DNA of 64,000 nucleotides from Prosapia bicincta (Eukaryota; Arthropoda; Insecta; Hemiptera; Cercopidae): NCBI GenBank assembly GCA_036971475.1, contig JBAIZL010000002.1, positions 22,338,567 to 22,402,566 of the forward strand, read 5' to 3'. Shown piece by piece: positions 1 to 12,000 of this stretch (position 1 is its first letter; each line of letters starts with the position of its first letter). The notes under the pieces were generated by a model. It saw only the letters and a program-made list of their open reading frames with translations, ran no database searches and was not told where the DNA came from. The position numbers and the translations under genes were made by a program.

Positions 1-53
1 CATTTCACGGGATTTATAATTTGTCAAAAGTTATCAGTGTAAACACAAATTCC

Positions 54-107
54 CTATTTAATTGTGATTCCACTTTGGGTCACTATAGTTACCAACCTAA
101 TACTGTA
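54..107 (+). promoter_or_regulatory. Core promoter and 5' leader of ICK gene 1
   Basis: A TATTTAA box (55-61) lies 27 bp upstream of the A in TCACT (80-84), a plausible arthropod-type initiator. The ATG follows about 25 bp later. The stretch TAGTTACCAACCTAA just before the ATG recurs before the first exons at 27186(-), 38999(-) and 44085(-), and in altered form at 17065(+), 20550(-), 30041(+) and 63329(+). The spacing is seen directly; the start site is inferred. Confidence 0.55.
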
Positions 108-345
108 ATGGCAGCCAAGAGTTTCTTCGTGGTTATGTTGGCCATCCTGGCAACGACGACTGCTGTGACCTTTAAGTGTAAAGAAGTGTTTGAAACTGAT
201 GTATGTATAACATTTTTGTATAAGATTTCTTGATGTAAACTTTAAGTTTTAAACACACGTGTATAGGAGCAGTTAATGGGGCATTGTTTTTGAGAAAATT
301 GGTTTATATTGTAGCCTCACAAATTATACGTGACAATGTACGAGT

Positions 346-393
<48 letters not shown>

Positions 394-1922
394 ACAAATT
401 AAGTATTTAACTCTTACAGAATACATTTTATGAATTTTTATTTTTAAAGAGTAAGGAAAAATGCCAGTTGCCCCTTAAAACACTTCCCAACATACACTAC
501 ATATATTTACCTTAGGCAATAAAAGCCCTGTGAACAGGGACCGAGGCAATAGTTTCGAAATTCACTGAATAAAGAAACTGTTCTCGGGGCTTTGATATGA
601 AAAGATAATGCTACAAAGGTACTAAAATTATAATAAATCTATTAGTATTTATCTAATAGTATTTATCTAATCACTGAGGTATTCTAGATTTATTAATTTA
701 TTTTTAAGAAATTATTGTTTAGATTAGAATATTAATTCTAACCCTCGTTTGATAAAGTACGTTAGTGGAGATTTATTCTTAATTGAAAAAATATTAAAGA
801 TAAAACAAAGAAAAGTTTTGATATAAAATATGTAACACCCGTTATCCCAAATTGTACCACTCTTCCACTCTTCCAATAATGCTCTCCTCTCACACTTCAT
901 CAACTATTACGACCTTCCAATATAGTGTTTATATTCTTTCTTCCATAAGCTTCCACGCAGAAATATTTAATGTATATATTCCAGTACGCTTATTTATTGA
1001 GGGAATGTCCAATTAGCCGGCTCTCCAATCTGCATTGCGTTATAGGCCTCGTTTATCATTAGGAGTCCCTTAGAACCAACTTTTGGTCCCCTGCACAGAA
1101 TATTTCCTATCCTTTTTGTATTCATCTTTCTATTCTCGTCACATATCAATATGGAAATGTCGGAAGCCTCTGTACTCTACTCTCCTAATTGCGTCCACCA
1201 GATATTCTATCCTCCACAGGATGCCGTTTACAAAATCTTTTCATTGGCGTGTTCCCCCTAAAACCTTTCTTGTATATCAGTAACATTGTACCTAAATGAC
1301 ATTCTCGATCAACCTTTGCGTATTTTCCAAATGTCGTTACATTCGTTATCTGTTAATAAAGCCCATGTTCTCTTCCAACGTTTTTCCTAAACAATTTGGT
1401 TTTTTCTTCTTCGTGAAAATGCTTCCTTCCATCTTGCGTGTTCTTTTATTTCCTCCACTAATCCTAATTAGTAATTCTTCGTTTGTCACCAGAATTACTT
1501 TAAACTTCTCCCTTCAGTCTACTTGACTACATTAGCATCAAATCAATTTCTATATTTACTACATTTTTCATAAAACAGCTGATTTTATGTTATATGGTAG
1601 ATCAGTAATTTTAACGCATAGGTTATATTACTTTATTTATATAATAAAAAGTAACGCAAAAGAAATTTATCTTTAATGACGTAAGTAGGGATTAACTTTA
1701 AAAACTTTTGTTTTATTATTTGTTTTTTTTGTGAAATACAATTAACAAAATATTTGATTTTTACAGTGCAACGTTTCTAAATACGACTACCTGTTTGGGT
1801 GGATCAGAGTCCCGTGCTGCCCCGGGCTGACTTGCTATAAAGGAAAATGCCGCTGTTTCTCAAGCTTATGTGCGATAAAGGCAGGACCCAAGCCTTTAAA
1901 GCCAGAACTAATAATTGGCTAA
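108..1922 (+). CDS. Secreted 8-cysteine ICK-like peptide, two exons (gene 1)
   Basis: Exon 1 is 108-200 (31 codons) and exon 2 is 1767-1922 (51 codons plus stop), giving an 82-residue precursor. Residues 1-19 form a signal peptide (MAAK followed by a hydrophobic FFVVMLAIL core). The donor reads GTATGT and the acceptor TTTACAG, so the intron is phase 0 and 1566 bp long. Cysteine spacing is C-x7-C-x15-CC-x4-C-x4-C-x-C-x4-C, with the second cysteine as the first codon of exon 2. This spacing is identical in the gene at 30041, which strongly supports both models. No propeptide is visible between signal and knot. Loop and cysteine order fit knottin-type secreted peptides, which act as toxins, antimicrobials or signalling ligands; the sequence does not say which. 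The upstream in-frame ATG at 21 precedes the inferred transcription start, so 108 is preferred. An AATAAA lies 10 bp past the stop. Confidence 0.8.
201..1766 (+). other. Intron of gene 1
   Basis: The intron contains a (GT)n run at 350-390, about 150 bp after the donor, as in several related genes here. A pyrimidine-rich stretch runs from about 830 to 1530. Short open frames in it (1083-1283, 1296-1526) have low-complexity composition and no recognisable domain. No other gene is visible. Confidence 0.6.
350..390. repeat. (GT)n microsatellite in intron of gene 1
   Basis: About 20 uninterrupted GT dinucleotides occur shortly after the splice donor. GT tracts sit at a comparable place in the introns of the genes at 20550(-) and 30041(+). 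Confidence 0.95.
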
Positions 1923-1931
1923 TAGATATCG

Positions 1932-1937
1932 AATAAA
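1932..1937 (+). terminator. Polyadenylation signal of gene 1
   Basis: A canonical AATAAA occurs 10 bp after the stop codon of gene 1. The very short 3' UTR resembles that of gene 30k, whose AATAAA is 19 bp past its stop. Confidence 0.6.
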
Positions 1938-1989
1938 TAGGTGCGAAATACAAAAAGTGCATTTTTATTTCCACTATTTTCTCATACAC

Positions 1990-3178
1990 TCAAAGAATGT
2001 TAGGCCTACTTGCAGAGAATATCACCCAGATAGATCCATCTAGAAGTTATACGAAAGGGGCATTCTTAGTTAGGCCTAGTTGCAGGGAATATCACCCAGA
2101 TAGATCCATCTAGAAGTTATACGGAAGGGCCATTCTTAGTTAGGCCTACTTGCAGAGAATATCACCCAGATAGAACCACCTAGAAGTTATACGGAAGGAC
2201 CATTCTTAGTTAGGCATACTTGCATAGAATATCACCCAGATAGATCCATCTAGAAGTTATACGAAAGGGTCATTCTTAGTTAGGCCTATTGCAGAGAATA
2301 TCACCCAGATAGATCCACCTAGAAGTTATACGAAAGGGTCATTCTTAGTTAGGCCTATTGCAGAGAATATCACCCAGATAGATCCACCTAGAAGTTATAC
2401 GGAAGGACCATTCTTAGTTAGGCATACTTGCATAGAATATCACCCAGATAGATCCATCTAGAAGTTATACGAAAGGGTCATTCTTAGTTAGGCCTATTGC
2501 AGAGAATATCACCCAGATAGATCCACCTAGAAGTTATACGGAAGGACCATTCTTAGTTAGGCATACTTGCATAGAATATCACCCAGATAGATCCATCTAG
2601 AAGTTATACGAAAGGGTCATTCTTAGTTAGGCCTATTGCAGAGAATATCACCCAGATAGATCCACCTAGAAGTTATACGAAAGGGTCATTCTTAGTTAGG
2701 CCTATTGCAGAGAATATCACCCAGATAGATCCAGCTAGAAGTTATACGAAAAGGCCATTCTTAGTTAGGCCTACTTGCAGAGAATATCACCCAGATAGAT
2801 CCATCTAGAAGTTATACGAAAGGGCCACTCTTAGTTAGGCCTACTTGCAGAGAATATCACCCAGATAGATCCATCTAGAAGTTATACGAAATGGGCATTC
2901 TTAGTTAGGCCTACTTGCAGGGAATATCACCCAGATAGATCCATCTAGAAGTTATACGAAAGGGCCAATCTTAGTTAGGCCTTTTTGCAGAGAATATCAC
3001 CCAGATAGAACCAGCTAGAAGTTATACGACAAGACCATTCTTAGTTAGGCCTACTTGCAGAGAATATCACCCAGATAGATCCATCTAAAAGTTATACGAA
3101 AGGGCCATTCTTAGTAAGGCCTACTTGCAGAGAATCACCCAGATAGATCCAACTAGAAGTTATACGAAAGGGCTATGG
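1990..3178. repeat. 71-bp minisatellite, about 17 copies
   Basis: The unit is 70-71 bp and carries the landmarks TTAGGCCTACTTGCAGAGAA, ATCACCCAGATAGATCCA and TCTAGAAGTTATACGAAAGG. Copies differ at a few positions. A variant with GGCATACTTGCATAGAATAT recurs at about 2213, 2421 and 2562, so groups of units were copied together. The array starts about 70 bp after gene 1. Confidence 0.95.
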
Positions 3179-3224
3179 CTTATTTGCAGTATCTTTGCTA
3201 ACTCTCAATTGGAAAAAATATAAG

Positions 3225-4680
3225 ATATCTTAGGAAGATAGATCCAGGATAATGTAAAGGCAGATACTATTTATGGCAGATACCAATTAAGGAAGAAACT
3301 ATTCAAGGCAGATACTATTTAAGGCAGATTCTATTTAGGGCAGATACCAACTAAGGAAGAAACTATTTAAGGCAGATTCTGCTTAGGGCAGATAAAAATT
3401 AAGGAAGAAACTATTCAAGGCAGATACTATTTAAGGCAGATTCTATTTAGGGCAGATACCAACTAAGGAAGAAACTATTTAAGGCAGATTCTGCTTAGGG
3501 CAGATAAAAATTAAGGAAGAAACTATTTAAGGCAGATACTATTTAGGGCAGATACCAAATAAGGAAGAAACTATTCAAGACAGATACTATTTAAGGCAGA
3601 TTCTATTTAGGGCAGATACCAACTAAGGAAGAAACTATTTAAGGCAGATTCTGCTTAGGGCAGATAAAAATTAAGGAAGAAACTATTTAAGGCAGATACT
3701 ATTTAGGGCAGATACCAAATAAGGAAGAAACTATTCAAGGCAGATACTATTTAAGGCAGATTCTATTTAGGGCAGATACCAACTAAGGAAGAAACTATTT
3801 AAGGCAGATTCTGCTTAGGGCAGATAAAAATTAAGGAAGAAACTATTTAAGGCCGATACCATTTACGGCAGATACCAATTAAGGAAGAAACTATTCAAGG
3901 CAGATACTATTTAAGGCAGATTCTATTTACGGCAGATACCAATTAAGGAAGAAACTATTCAAGGCAGATACTATTTAAGGCAGATTCTATTTAGGGCAGA
4001 TACCAACTAAGGAAGAAACTATTTAAGGCAGATTCTGCTTAGGGCAGATAAAAATTAAGGAAGAAACTATTCAAGGCAGATACTATTTAAGGCAGATTCT
4101 ATTTAGGGCAGATACCAACTAAGGAAGAAACTATTTAAGGCAGATTCTGCTTAGGGCAGATAAAAATTAAGGAAGAAACTATTTAAGGCAGATACTATTT
4201 AGGGCAGATACCAATTAAGGAAGAAACTATTCAAGGCAGATACTATTTAAGGAAGATAATATTTACGGCAGATACCAATTAAAGAAGAAACTATTCAAGG
4301 CAGATTCTATTTAGGGCAGGTACCAACTAAGGAAGAAACTATTTAAGGCAGATTCTGCTTAGGGCAGATAAAAATTAAGGAAGAAACTATTTAAGGCAGA
4401 TACTATTTAGGGCAGATACCAACTAAGGAAGAAACTATTTAAGGCAGATTCTGCTTAGGGCAGATAAAAATTAAGGCAGATACTATTTAAGGAAGATAAT
4501 ATTTACGGCAGATACCAATTAAGGAAGAAACTATTTAAGGGAGATACTATTTAAGGAAGATACTATTTAAGCGAGATACTGTTCAAGGCAGCAACAATTT
4601 GAGCCAGATACTATTTAACGCAGATAATAATTAAGGCGGATACTATTTAGGCCAGATACTATTTGAGCCAATTACTAAGC
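3225..4680. repeat. 16-bp minisatellite with a 112-bp higher-order unit
   Basis: The array has about 90 units of 16 bp, each beginning GGCAGAT or GGAAGAA (for example GGCAGATACTATTTAA). Seven variants follow each other in fixed order, giving a 112-bp higher-order repeat copied many times between about 3290 and 4440. The right end is degenerate. Confidence 0.9.
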
Positions 4681-4699
4681 CAGACAAGTACATCACATT

Positions 4700-5190
4700 A
4701 GTACTTGCAGATATAAAACATAAAACTACCTTGTTAAATCCCTGCATATTAGACAATGCCAGCACGTTAGTACTTCCAGCTAAAAACAACAAGCAAACTA
4801 GTGAAATTCCTGCATATTAGACAATGCCAGCACGTTAGTACTTCCAGCTAAAAACTACAAACAAACTAGTGAAATTCCTGCATATTAGACAATGCCAGCA
4901 CGTTAGTACTTCCAGCTAAAAACAACAAGCAAACTAATGAAATTCCTGCATATTAGACAATGCCAGCACGTTAGTACTTCCAGCTAAAAACTACAAACAA
5001 ACTAGTGAAATTCCTGCATATTAGACAATGCCAGCACGTTAGTACTTCCAGCTAAAAACAACAAGCAAACTAGTGAAATTCCTGCATATTAGACAATGCC
5101 AGCACGTTAGTACTTCCAGCTAAAAACTACAAACAAAGTAGTGAAATCCCTGCATATTAGACAATGCCAGCACGTTAGTACTCTCAGATA
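4700..5190. repeat. 68-bp minisatellite in alternating dimers
   Basis: About seven units of 68 bp contain CGTTAGTACTTCCAGCTAAA and CCTGCATATTAGACAATGCC. Two variants (AACAACAAGC and AACTACAAAC) alternate, so the copied unit is a 136-bp dimer. The unit is homologous, in opposite orientation, to the 69-bp array at 39415-40850. Confidence 0.9.
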
Positions 5191-5347
5191 AAAATATATA
5201 CATATATTAATAAAATAAAAAATATGAAATAAGGTTACTAGCTACAAAAATTTATACTACAAAGGGACAAGAAATATGCATATATTGGTCAAATAAAAAT
5301 ATGAAATAGGTTTACTAGCTACAAAAACTTATACTACAAAGGGAGAA

Positions 5348-5414
<67 letters not shown>

Positions 5415-5665
5415 ATAAAAAATATGAAATAAGGTTACTAGCTACAAACATTGATATTACACAGGGACAATAAATATGTATATATTGGTCAAATAAAAAA
5501 TTTGAAATAGTTTTACTAACTAGCTATAAAAATGTATACTACAAATGGAGAAGAAATATATATATATATATGTAATAATAAAATAAAAAATATGAAATAA
5601 GGTTACTAACTACAAACATTGATATTACAAAGGGACAAGTAATATGTATATATTAACATAAATTA
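5190..5665. repeat. AT-rich tandem repeat with internal (TA)n tracts
   Basis: About five or six irregular units of roughly 80-120 bp share AATATGAAATAAGGTTACTA and TACAAAGGGACAAGAA. Length differences come mostly from (TA)n tracts, including one at about 5351-5406. Confidence 0.85.
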
Positions 5666-6715
5666 TTTAATCTTTATAGATAACTTCAATACGAAGGATA
5701 AATTAAATTATTATTTATTAACATACAAATAGCTAAATGCTTCAAATTCATAGTTTTGATCAATAGTATCTTACTAAATTTTAACTGAAAATAGTTAAAG
5801 ATATAAATGTCAATAACGTTGACATTTTTGTAATAGACATGTTAAAATAATCATAATAAAACATTGAAATAAAATATAGGTTTGGAGGTGGAAATAATAA
5901 TAAAAGGAAATTGGTAAAAGCATAAAAAGTTAGTTATCATAATATACGGAGTATGTTTTATAAAAATGGAAAAGATTCCAGTTTTATTTAAACTAGACAA
6001 AATAGTAGGTCTAAATGTAATTACTCTAGTCTATACGTATGCTAAACTCTCCAGGACTCATTATTATAGGATTTTTCTTAAAATATAATATTATAAAAGT
6101 AAGAAAGGCTAAGAAGGTTCAAAATAATAATTTAAAGTATAGGCTATAAATAGCGAAGGAAAAATTTAATGCTCCTAAATGTTGTTAGCAATGTGTATAT
6201 ATGCACAAGATTAAACAAAAAACCTGAAAATGTTGAGAGCGAGAGTTGTCGCTTTGCAATTAAAAAAATGTAATGTCAAATTACCCGTTGCTAGTTTTAA
6301 TAGAACCTAAGGACACGCAGTTTTACAGTCTTTTACTAACAGGTTCCAAGTAATAAAAACCTAGAAATAGCAAACACAAGGCCCATGATAGTACAGGGAT
6401 ATATTCTGCTAATTGGTTTTATCGAAATCTAGGAATTTATTCCTAGAAGATCTAGGCAGAGAATTTACAGGTTGCGGTTGATAGATCGAATTTTCTCATA
6501 GATGCATATTTTTGGGCAACTGGTAAGCATTAGATGAGAAAGGAGGAAGAAAAGAGAGGAAACAAAATTGATAAGTGGAAAGTGAAGTTTTAGGTTTTTG
6601 TAGATACCAAGAGGAGCTATCTCATAATAGCACAAACAATAGGAGAAATATATAGAGGTTAGGAGTACAATAAGAGAGCTGCCTGTTACAACCAAACCAC
6701 ACACATACATTCACC
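5666..6715. other. AT-rich sequence, no gene recognised
   Basis: This stretch is unique, AT-rich and without supported coding sequence. A minus-strand open frame at 6465-6710 is hydrophobic but has no recognisable domain, splice context or duplicate, and is probably chance. Confidence 0.6.
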
Positions 6716-6729
6716 TACACCCACCTACT

Positions 6730-6730
6730 A

Positions 6731-6770
<40 letters not shown>

Positions 6771-6884
6771 CACACACATTCACTCTCTCTCTCTCTCTCA
6801 CCACATATACACACTCACTCTCTCTCTCTCTCTCACCCCCATACACACATACACACACACTATGTAAGCACTAAATCATTTTCG

Positions 6885-6924
<40 letters not shown>
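6730..6924. repeat. CA, CT and TA microsatellites
   Basis: Alternating (CA)n and (CT)n runs occupy about 6733-6862 and a (TA)n run lies at 6887-6924. They lead into gene-flank copy A, as a (TA)n tract does before copies B and C. Confidence 0.95.
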
Positions 6925-6925
<1 letters not shown>

Positions 6926-7374
6926 CCTTATCATGCCCAACCATTACTCCATAGAAACACTTTATTTATTTATTTTATTGTATAATAAGAACCATCGTCA
7001 AATGATAACGTTTGCAAACCGTAAATGTTTTACCTTGAAATATATTTTGAACAACAAGGCTGTATTTCATAGGTTTTTATCACGATAAGTGACACTTTTG
7101 TTTCGTTTTGCAAAAAACCGCTATCAAGCCCAATTCATTAACGTTGTTCTTGTTTTGAACTTCAACAGAAGTTTTTTAATTTATGATATAGTATAAATAA
7201 TGAGTGTTTAACAATTTTTGAAATCCAGTGTATGTTACTTTTTGTTAGTTTGGTTTTAGCATAGATTATCGTTATTTTTCTTTTTGTTTTATGAAACGCG
7301 TTATATTTCTTATAGCTGGAAATAGCTACTAAAGATACGTCATTATTTCATATATAGGTATTTAGTAGGGTCAT

Positions 7375-7515
7375 TTTATGTTACATAGCTAGAAATACTA
7401 ACGGTCGGTACCTGCCTGATATGCAGGAATAGAGGGGGTTGTTTTATGGTTTATAGCTGGAAGTACCTGAGGTCTGTCCATTGTCTGATATGTAGGGATT
7501 TGAATGAGGTTTTTA
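7375..7515 (-). repeat. Two degenerate units of the 69-bp minisatellite in copy A
   Basis: The phrases ACATAGCTAGAAATACTAAC and CTGATATGTAGGGATTTGAA show two diverged units of the repeat that is expanded at 39415-40850. The same two units are present in copies B (about 27595-27770) and C (about 44515-44675). Confidence 0.75.
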
Positions 7516-7825
7516 TGTTTGAAGGGAAACTTATAGTCTTTATATTACTAGACTCTTTATATTAATAGTTATATTAAAGTGTTTACTACATTATTACCAA
7601 ATATAACATAACATCTTAAAGAAATAGAAAAAATAAGAATAATCTATAAATTATTTCTTTTTTTAAACGTAAATTATTTTTTTAAAACATGAACCTAACA
7701 GTTTTAATTTAAAAAGTTAGTTAGCATTGTGCTATAAGCGTGTCTAATTAACAGAAAAAAAGTTACGGCAATAGCCTAAAAGGTTTCCAAGAAAACTTTA
7801 TCTAAGTGTCAGTAAAAGTGATTTA

Positions 7826-8200
7826 TCAGGAGGCCCAAAAAACGGTTGACGTGTCCTGTTGGTACACTAAAATAGTCCAGCACCATAGTTCAGATTTTCT
7901 TCTTCTTCCTTGTAATTCACTTTTTCTTTTCAGATTTCTTTTTTGTATTCTTTTGTTCTTTGTGCTCTCTAAATCTGCTTTTCTAGCACCCCTTTTGGTT
8001 ACATCCCGCGTCACCGCACATCTGTGGTGTCTGTATCCCTTGTACTTTACCCAGAGCACCACAGTTGAATGAAAGGATGGCTCTAACAGCCCTATAAAGT
8101 TATTTTTGGGAATTCTTGTAAAGATAACAATGTTGAAGAACTCATTCGGGTTTTGTGTTCACACTTGAAGATATTTCTTGAGCAAATTTGAGTTGATATG
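7826..8200 (-). pseudogene. Decayed basic open frame, copy A
   Basis: The minus strand has a 78-codon open frame (7826-8062) rich in Lys and Arg (KRGARKADLESTKNKRIQKR). The longer reading upstream is broken by a one-base difference relative to copy C, where the frame extends to 125 codons. No known domain is recognised. It may be a decayed transposon or host exon duplicated with the gene flank. The opposite strand is also open at 7806-8072, but its pyrimidine-driven, hydrophobic composition looks like a shadow. Confidence 0.25.
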
Positions 8201-9065
8201 CCATTAAAAAATAGGTTTTGCTTTTAGCATAATAGGCTCAGGTACTGCATGATTGTGAATGTATCTCTCGCCTGCAAACAATCTTTAGTATTTACACCAT
8301 GAAAGTTCAGCGGGCAGAGTTCACGTTAAGGTACGTCATCAGAAGGAAGTAAATGCAAATACGTTCCCGGTACCGCCTTTTTCATTTTCTCAACATTTTC
8401 AAGGTTGTTTCTGATCGCTTTACCTTAGGACGTTACCAATCAACGCATCAGTGCAGCTTTCAATTTGGGTACCCTTTCTTTTTGCACGCGTCCAACATAT
8501 CCTAACCTGCAGATGTGAATACCCTCATTATCAGAATTAGCCTGTTAAACTGATTAAAAGGCAGACCTTTTACCATCTCCTAAGTATTTTGCACACCTAA
8601 AGCACAGTTTTTCTTCGGATCGCTTGGAGGCGGCTCGAACCTATTGCTGCGGCTTCTTCCACACCTCCGTCATAGTTTTTAGAACAGGGATTGTCATGGG
8701 AAGTACTGGTTTTGGTTATCTCTGTAACCCCCTCTGGTAATTTGCAGATGGTAGTGTGCTTAATTTGATTATTAAAAATCTTTAATCGCTTTTATTCTTT
8801 ATCTTTATTTTTTATACTGACGAGACAAGCCGGGTCAATTGCTTTTCCTTAACAATTGTATCTTACCACTAACTCAGGGAGACTGATGTCTGTTCAATCG
8901 TTCTAATTAAGATAGGTAACATTTAAATTCTTGTGTGTGTTTATGAAAAACTATTTAATTTTTAAAACAATTATAATAGTAAAAATATAACAATTGTCTT
9001 TCTACATGTTTAGTGTCATAAATTTAAACACCAAGTTTACGTTCTTTAGAAAAATGTTTGAGGCA

Positions 9066-12000
9066 GCGCTAACGTTAATGCACGTTGGTATGAGACGAAT
9101 TTAAGGTAATAAACGACGTTAAGGTAATGTACGCTGGTATGAGACGACGCTAAGGTAATGCACGCTGGTATGAGACGACGATAAGGTAATGCACGTTGGT
9201 ATGAGACGACGCTAAGGTAATGCACGTTGATATGAGACGACGATAAGGTAATGCACGCTGGTATGAGACGACGCTAAGGTAATGCACGTTAGTATGAGAT
9301 GACGTTAAGGTAATGCACGTTGATATGAGACGACGATAAGGCAATGCACGCTGGTATGAGACGACGCTAAGGTAATACACGCTGGTATGAAACGACGTTA
9401 ATGTAATGCACGCTGGTATGAGACGACGATAAGATAATGCACGTTGGTATGAGACGACGCTAAGGTAATGCACGTTGATATGAGACGACGATAAGGTAAT
9501 GCACGCTGGTATGAGACGACGCTAAGGTAATGCACGTTAGTATGAGATGACGTTAAGTTAATGTACGCTGTTATGAGACGACGTTAAGGTAATGCACGCT
9601 GGTATGAGACGACGTTAAGGTAATGCAGGCTGGTATGAAACGACGTTAAGGTAATGCACTCTTGTATGAGACGACGTTAAGGTAATTTACGCTGGTATGA
9701 GACGACGTTAAGGTAATGTACGTTGGTATGAGACACCATTGAGGTAATGCACGCTGGTATGAGACGACGCTAAGTTAATGCACGTTGGTATGAAAAGACT
9801 TTAAGGTAATGGACGTTGGTATGAGACGACGTTAAGGTAATGCACGCTAGTATGAGACGACGTTAATTTAATGCACGTTATTATGAAAAGACTTTAAGGT
9901 AATGGACGTTTGTATGAGACGACGTTAAGGTAATGCACGTTGGTATGAAAACACTTTAAGGTAATGGACGTTGGTATGAGACAACGTTAAGTTAATGCAC
10001 GCTGGTATGAGACGACGTTAAGTTAATGCACGTTAAAAGACTTTAAGGTAATGGACGTTGTTATGAGTCGACGTTAAGGTAATGCACGCTGGTATGAGAC
10101 GACGTTAACTTAATGCACGTTGGTATGAAAAGACTTTAAGGTAATGGACGTTGGTATGAGACGACGTTAAGGTAATGCACGTTGGTATGAAAAGACTTTA
10201 AGGTAATGGACGTTGGTATGAGACGACGTTAAGGTAATGCACGTTGGTATGAAAAGACTTTAAGGTAATGGACGTTGGTATGAGACGACGTTAAGTTAAT
10301 GCACGCTGGTATGAGACGACGTTAAGTTAATGCACGTTAGTATGAAAAGACTTTAAGGTAATGGACGTTGTTATGAGTCGACGTTAAGGTAATGCACGCT
10401 GGTATGAGACGACGTTAAGGTAATGCAGGCTGGTATGAAACGACGTTAAGGTAATGCACTCTTGTATGAGACGACGTTAAGGTAATGTACGCTGGTATGA
10501 GACGACGTTAAGGTAATGTACGTTGGTATGAGACACCATTGAGGTAATGCACGCTGGTATGAGACGACGCTAAGTTAATGCACGTTGGTATGAAAAGACT
10601 TTAAGGTAATGGACGTTGGTATGAGACGACGTTAAGGTAATGCACGCTGGTATGAGACGACGTTAAGTTAATGCACGTTATTATGAAAAGACTTTAAGGT
10701 AATGGACGTTTGTATGAGACGACGTTAAGGTAATGCACGTTGGTATGAAAACACTTTAAGGTAATGGACGTTGGTATGAGACGACGTTAAGTTAATGCAC
10801 GCTGGTATGAGACGACGTTAAGTTAATGCACGTTAAAAGACTTTAAGGTAATGGACGTTGTTATGAGTCGACGTTAAGGTAATGCACGCTGGTATGAGAC
10901 GACGTTAACTTAATGCACGTTGGTATGAAAAGACTTTAAGGTAATGGACGTTGGTATGAGACGACGTTAAGGTAATGCACGTTGGTATGAAAAGACTTTA
11001 AGGTAATGGACGTTGTTATGAGTCGACGTTAAGGTAATGCACGCTGGTATGAGACGACGTTAACTTAATGCACGTTGGTATGAAAAGACTTTAAGGTAAT
11101 GGACGTTGGTATGAGACGACGTTAAGGTATTGCACGCTGGTATGAGACAACGTTAAGTTAATGGACGTTATTATGAAAAGACTTTAAGGTAATGGACGTT
11201 GGTATGAGACGACGTTAAGTTAATGCACGCTGGTATGAGACGACGATAAGGTAATGCACGTTGGTATGAGACGACGATAAGGTAATGCACGCTGGTATGA
11301 GACGACGCTAAGGTAATGCACGTTAGTATGAGATGACGTTAAGGTAATGTACGCTGTTATGAGACGACGTTAAGGTAATGCACGCTGGTATGAGACGACG
11401 TTAAGGTAATGCAGGCCGGTATGAAACGACGTTAAGGTAATGCACTCTTGTATGAGACGACGTTAAGGTAATGTACGCTGGTATGAGACGACGTTAAGGT
11501 AATGCACGTTGGTATGAGACACCATTGAGGTAATGCACGGTGGTATGAGACGACGCTAAGTTAATGCACGTTGGTATGAAAAGACTTTAAGTTATTGGAC
11601 GTTGGTATGAGACGACGTTAAGGTAATGCACGCTGGTAAGAGACGACGTTAAGTTAATGCACGTTATTATGAAAAGGCTTTAAGGTAATGGACGTTGGTA
11701 TGAGACGACGGTAAGGTAATGCACGCTGGTATGAGACGACGTTAACTTAATGCACGTTGGTATGAAAAGACTTTAAGGTAATGGACGTTGGTATGAGACG
11801 ACGTTAAGGTAATGCACGCTGGTATGAGACGACGTTAAGTTAATGGACGTTATTATGAAAAGACTTTAACGTAATTGACGTTGGTATGAGACGACGTTAA
11901 GTTAATGCACGCTGGTATGAGACGACGTGAAGTTAATGCACGTTAAAAGACTTTAAGGTAATGGACGTTGTTATGAGTCAACGTTAAGGTAATGCACGCT

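Larger units (their letters stand above)
6925..9065. repeat. Gene-flank segment, copy A (first exon deleted)
   Basis: This segment matches about 26995-29165 (copy B) and 43893-46090 (copy C). In B and C a minus-strand ICK first exon and promoter lie between the motif ACCATCGTC and the motif TTTGCAAACC. In copy A these two motifs are joined near 6999-7012, so about 214 bp holding the exon and core promoter are missing. After about 8935 it departs from B and C and runs, like 46804-47792, into the 31-bp satellite. Confidence 0.85.

Noticed and set aside
1990..3178. Possible CRISPR-like array
   Set aside because: The repeats are contiguous 71-bp units with no unique spacers, in an intron-bearing genome; it is a minisatellite.
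7806..8072. 88-codon plus frame, repeated at 28059
   Set aside because: It is antisense to the basic frame and its Phe/Leu/Ser-rich composition follows from a pyrimidine tract; it is not open over the same length in copy C.
9150..9473. 107-codon minus frame with a repeating SYQRALPYRRLI text
   Set aside because: The 31-residue periodicity is the product of three 31-bp satellite units; frames at 15455, 52071, 55461 and 57722 arise the same way and break at each indel.
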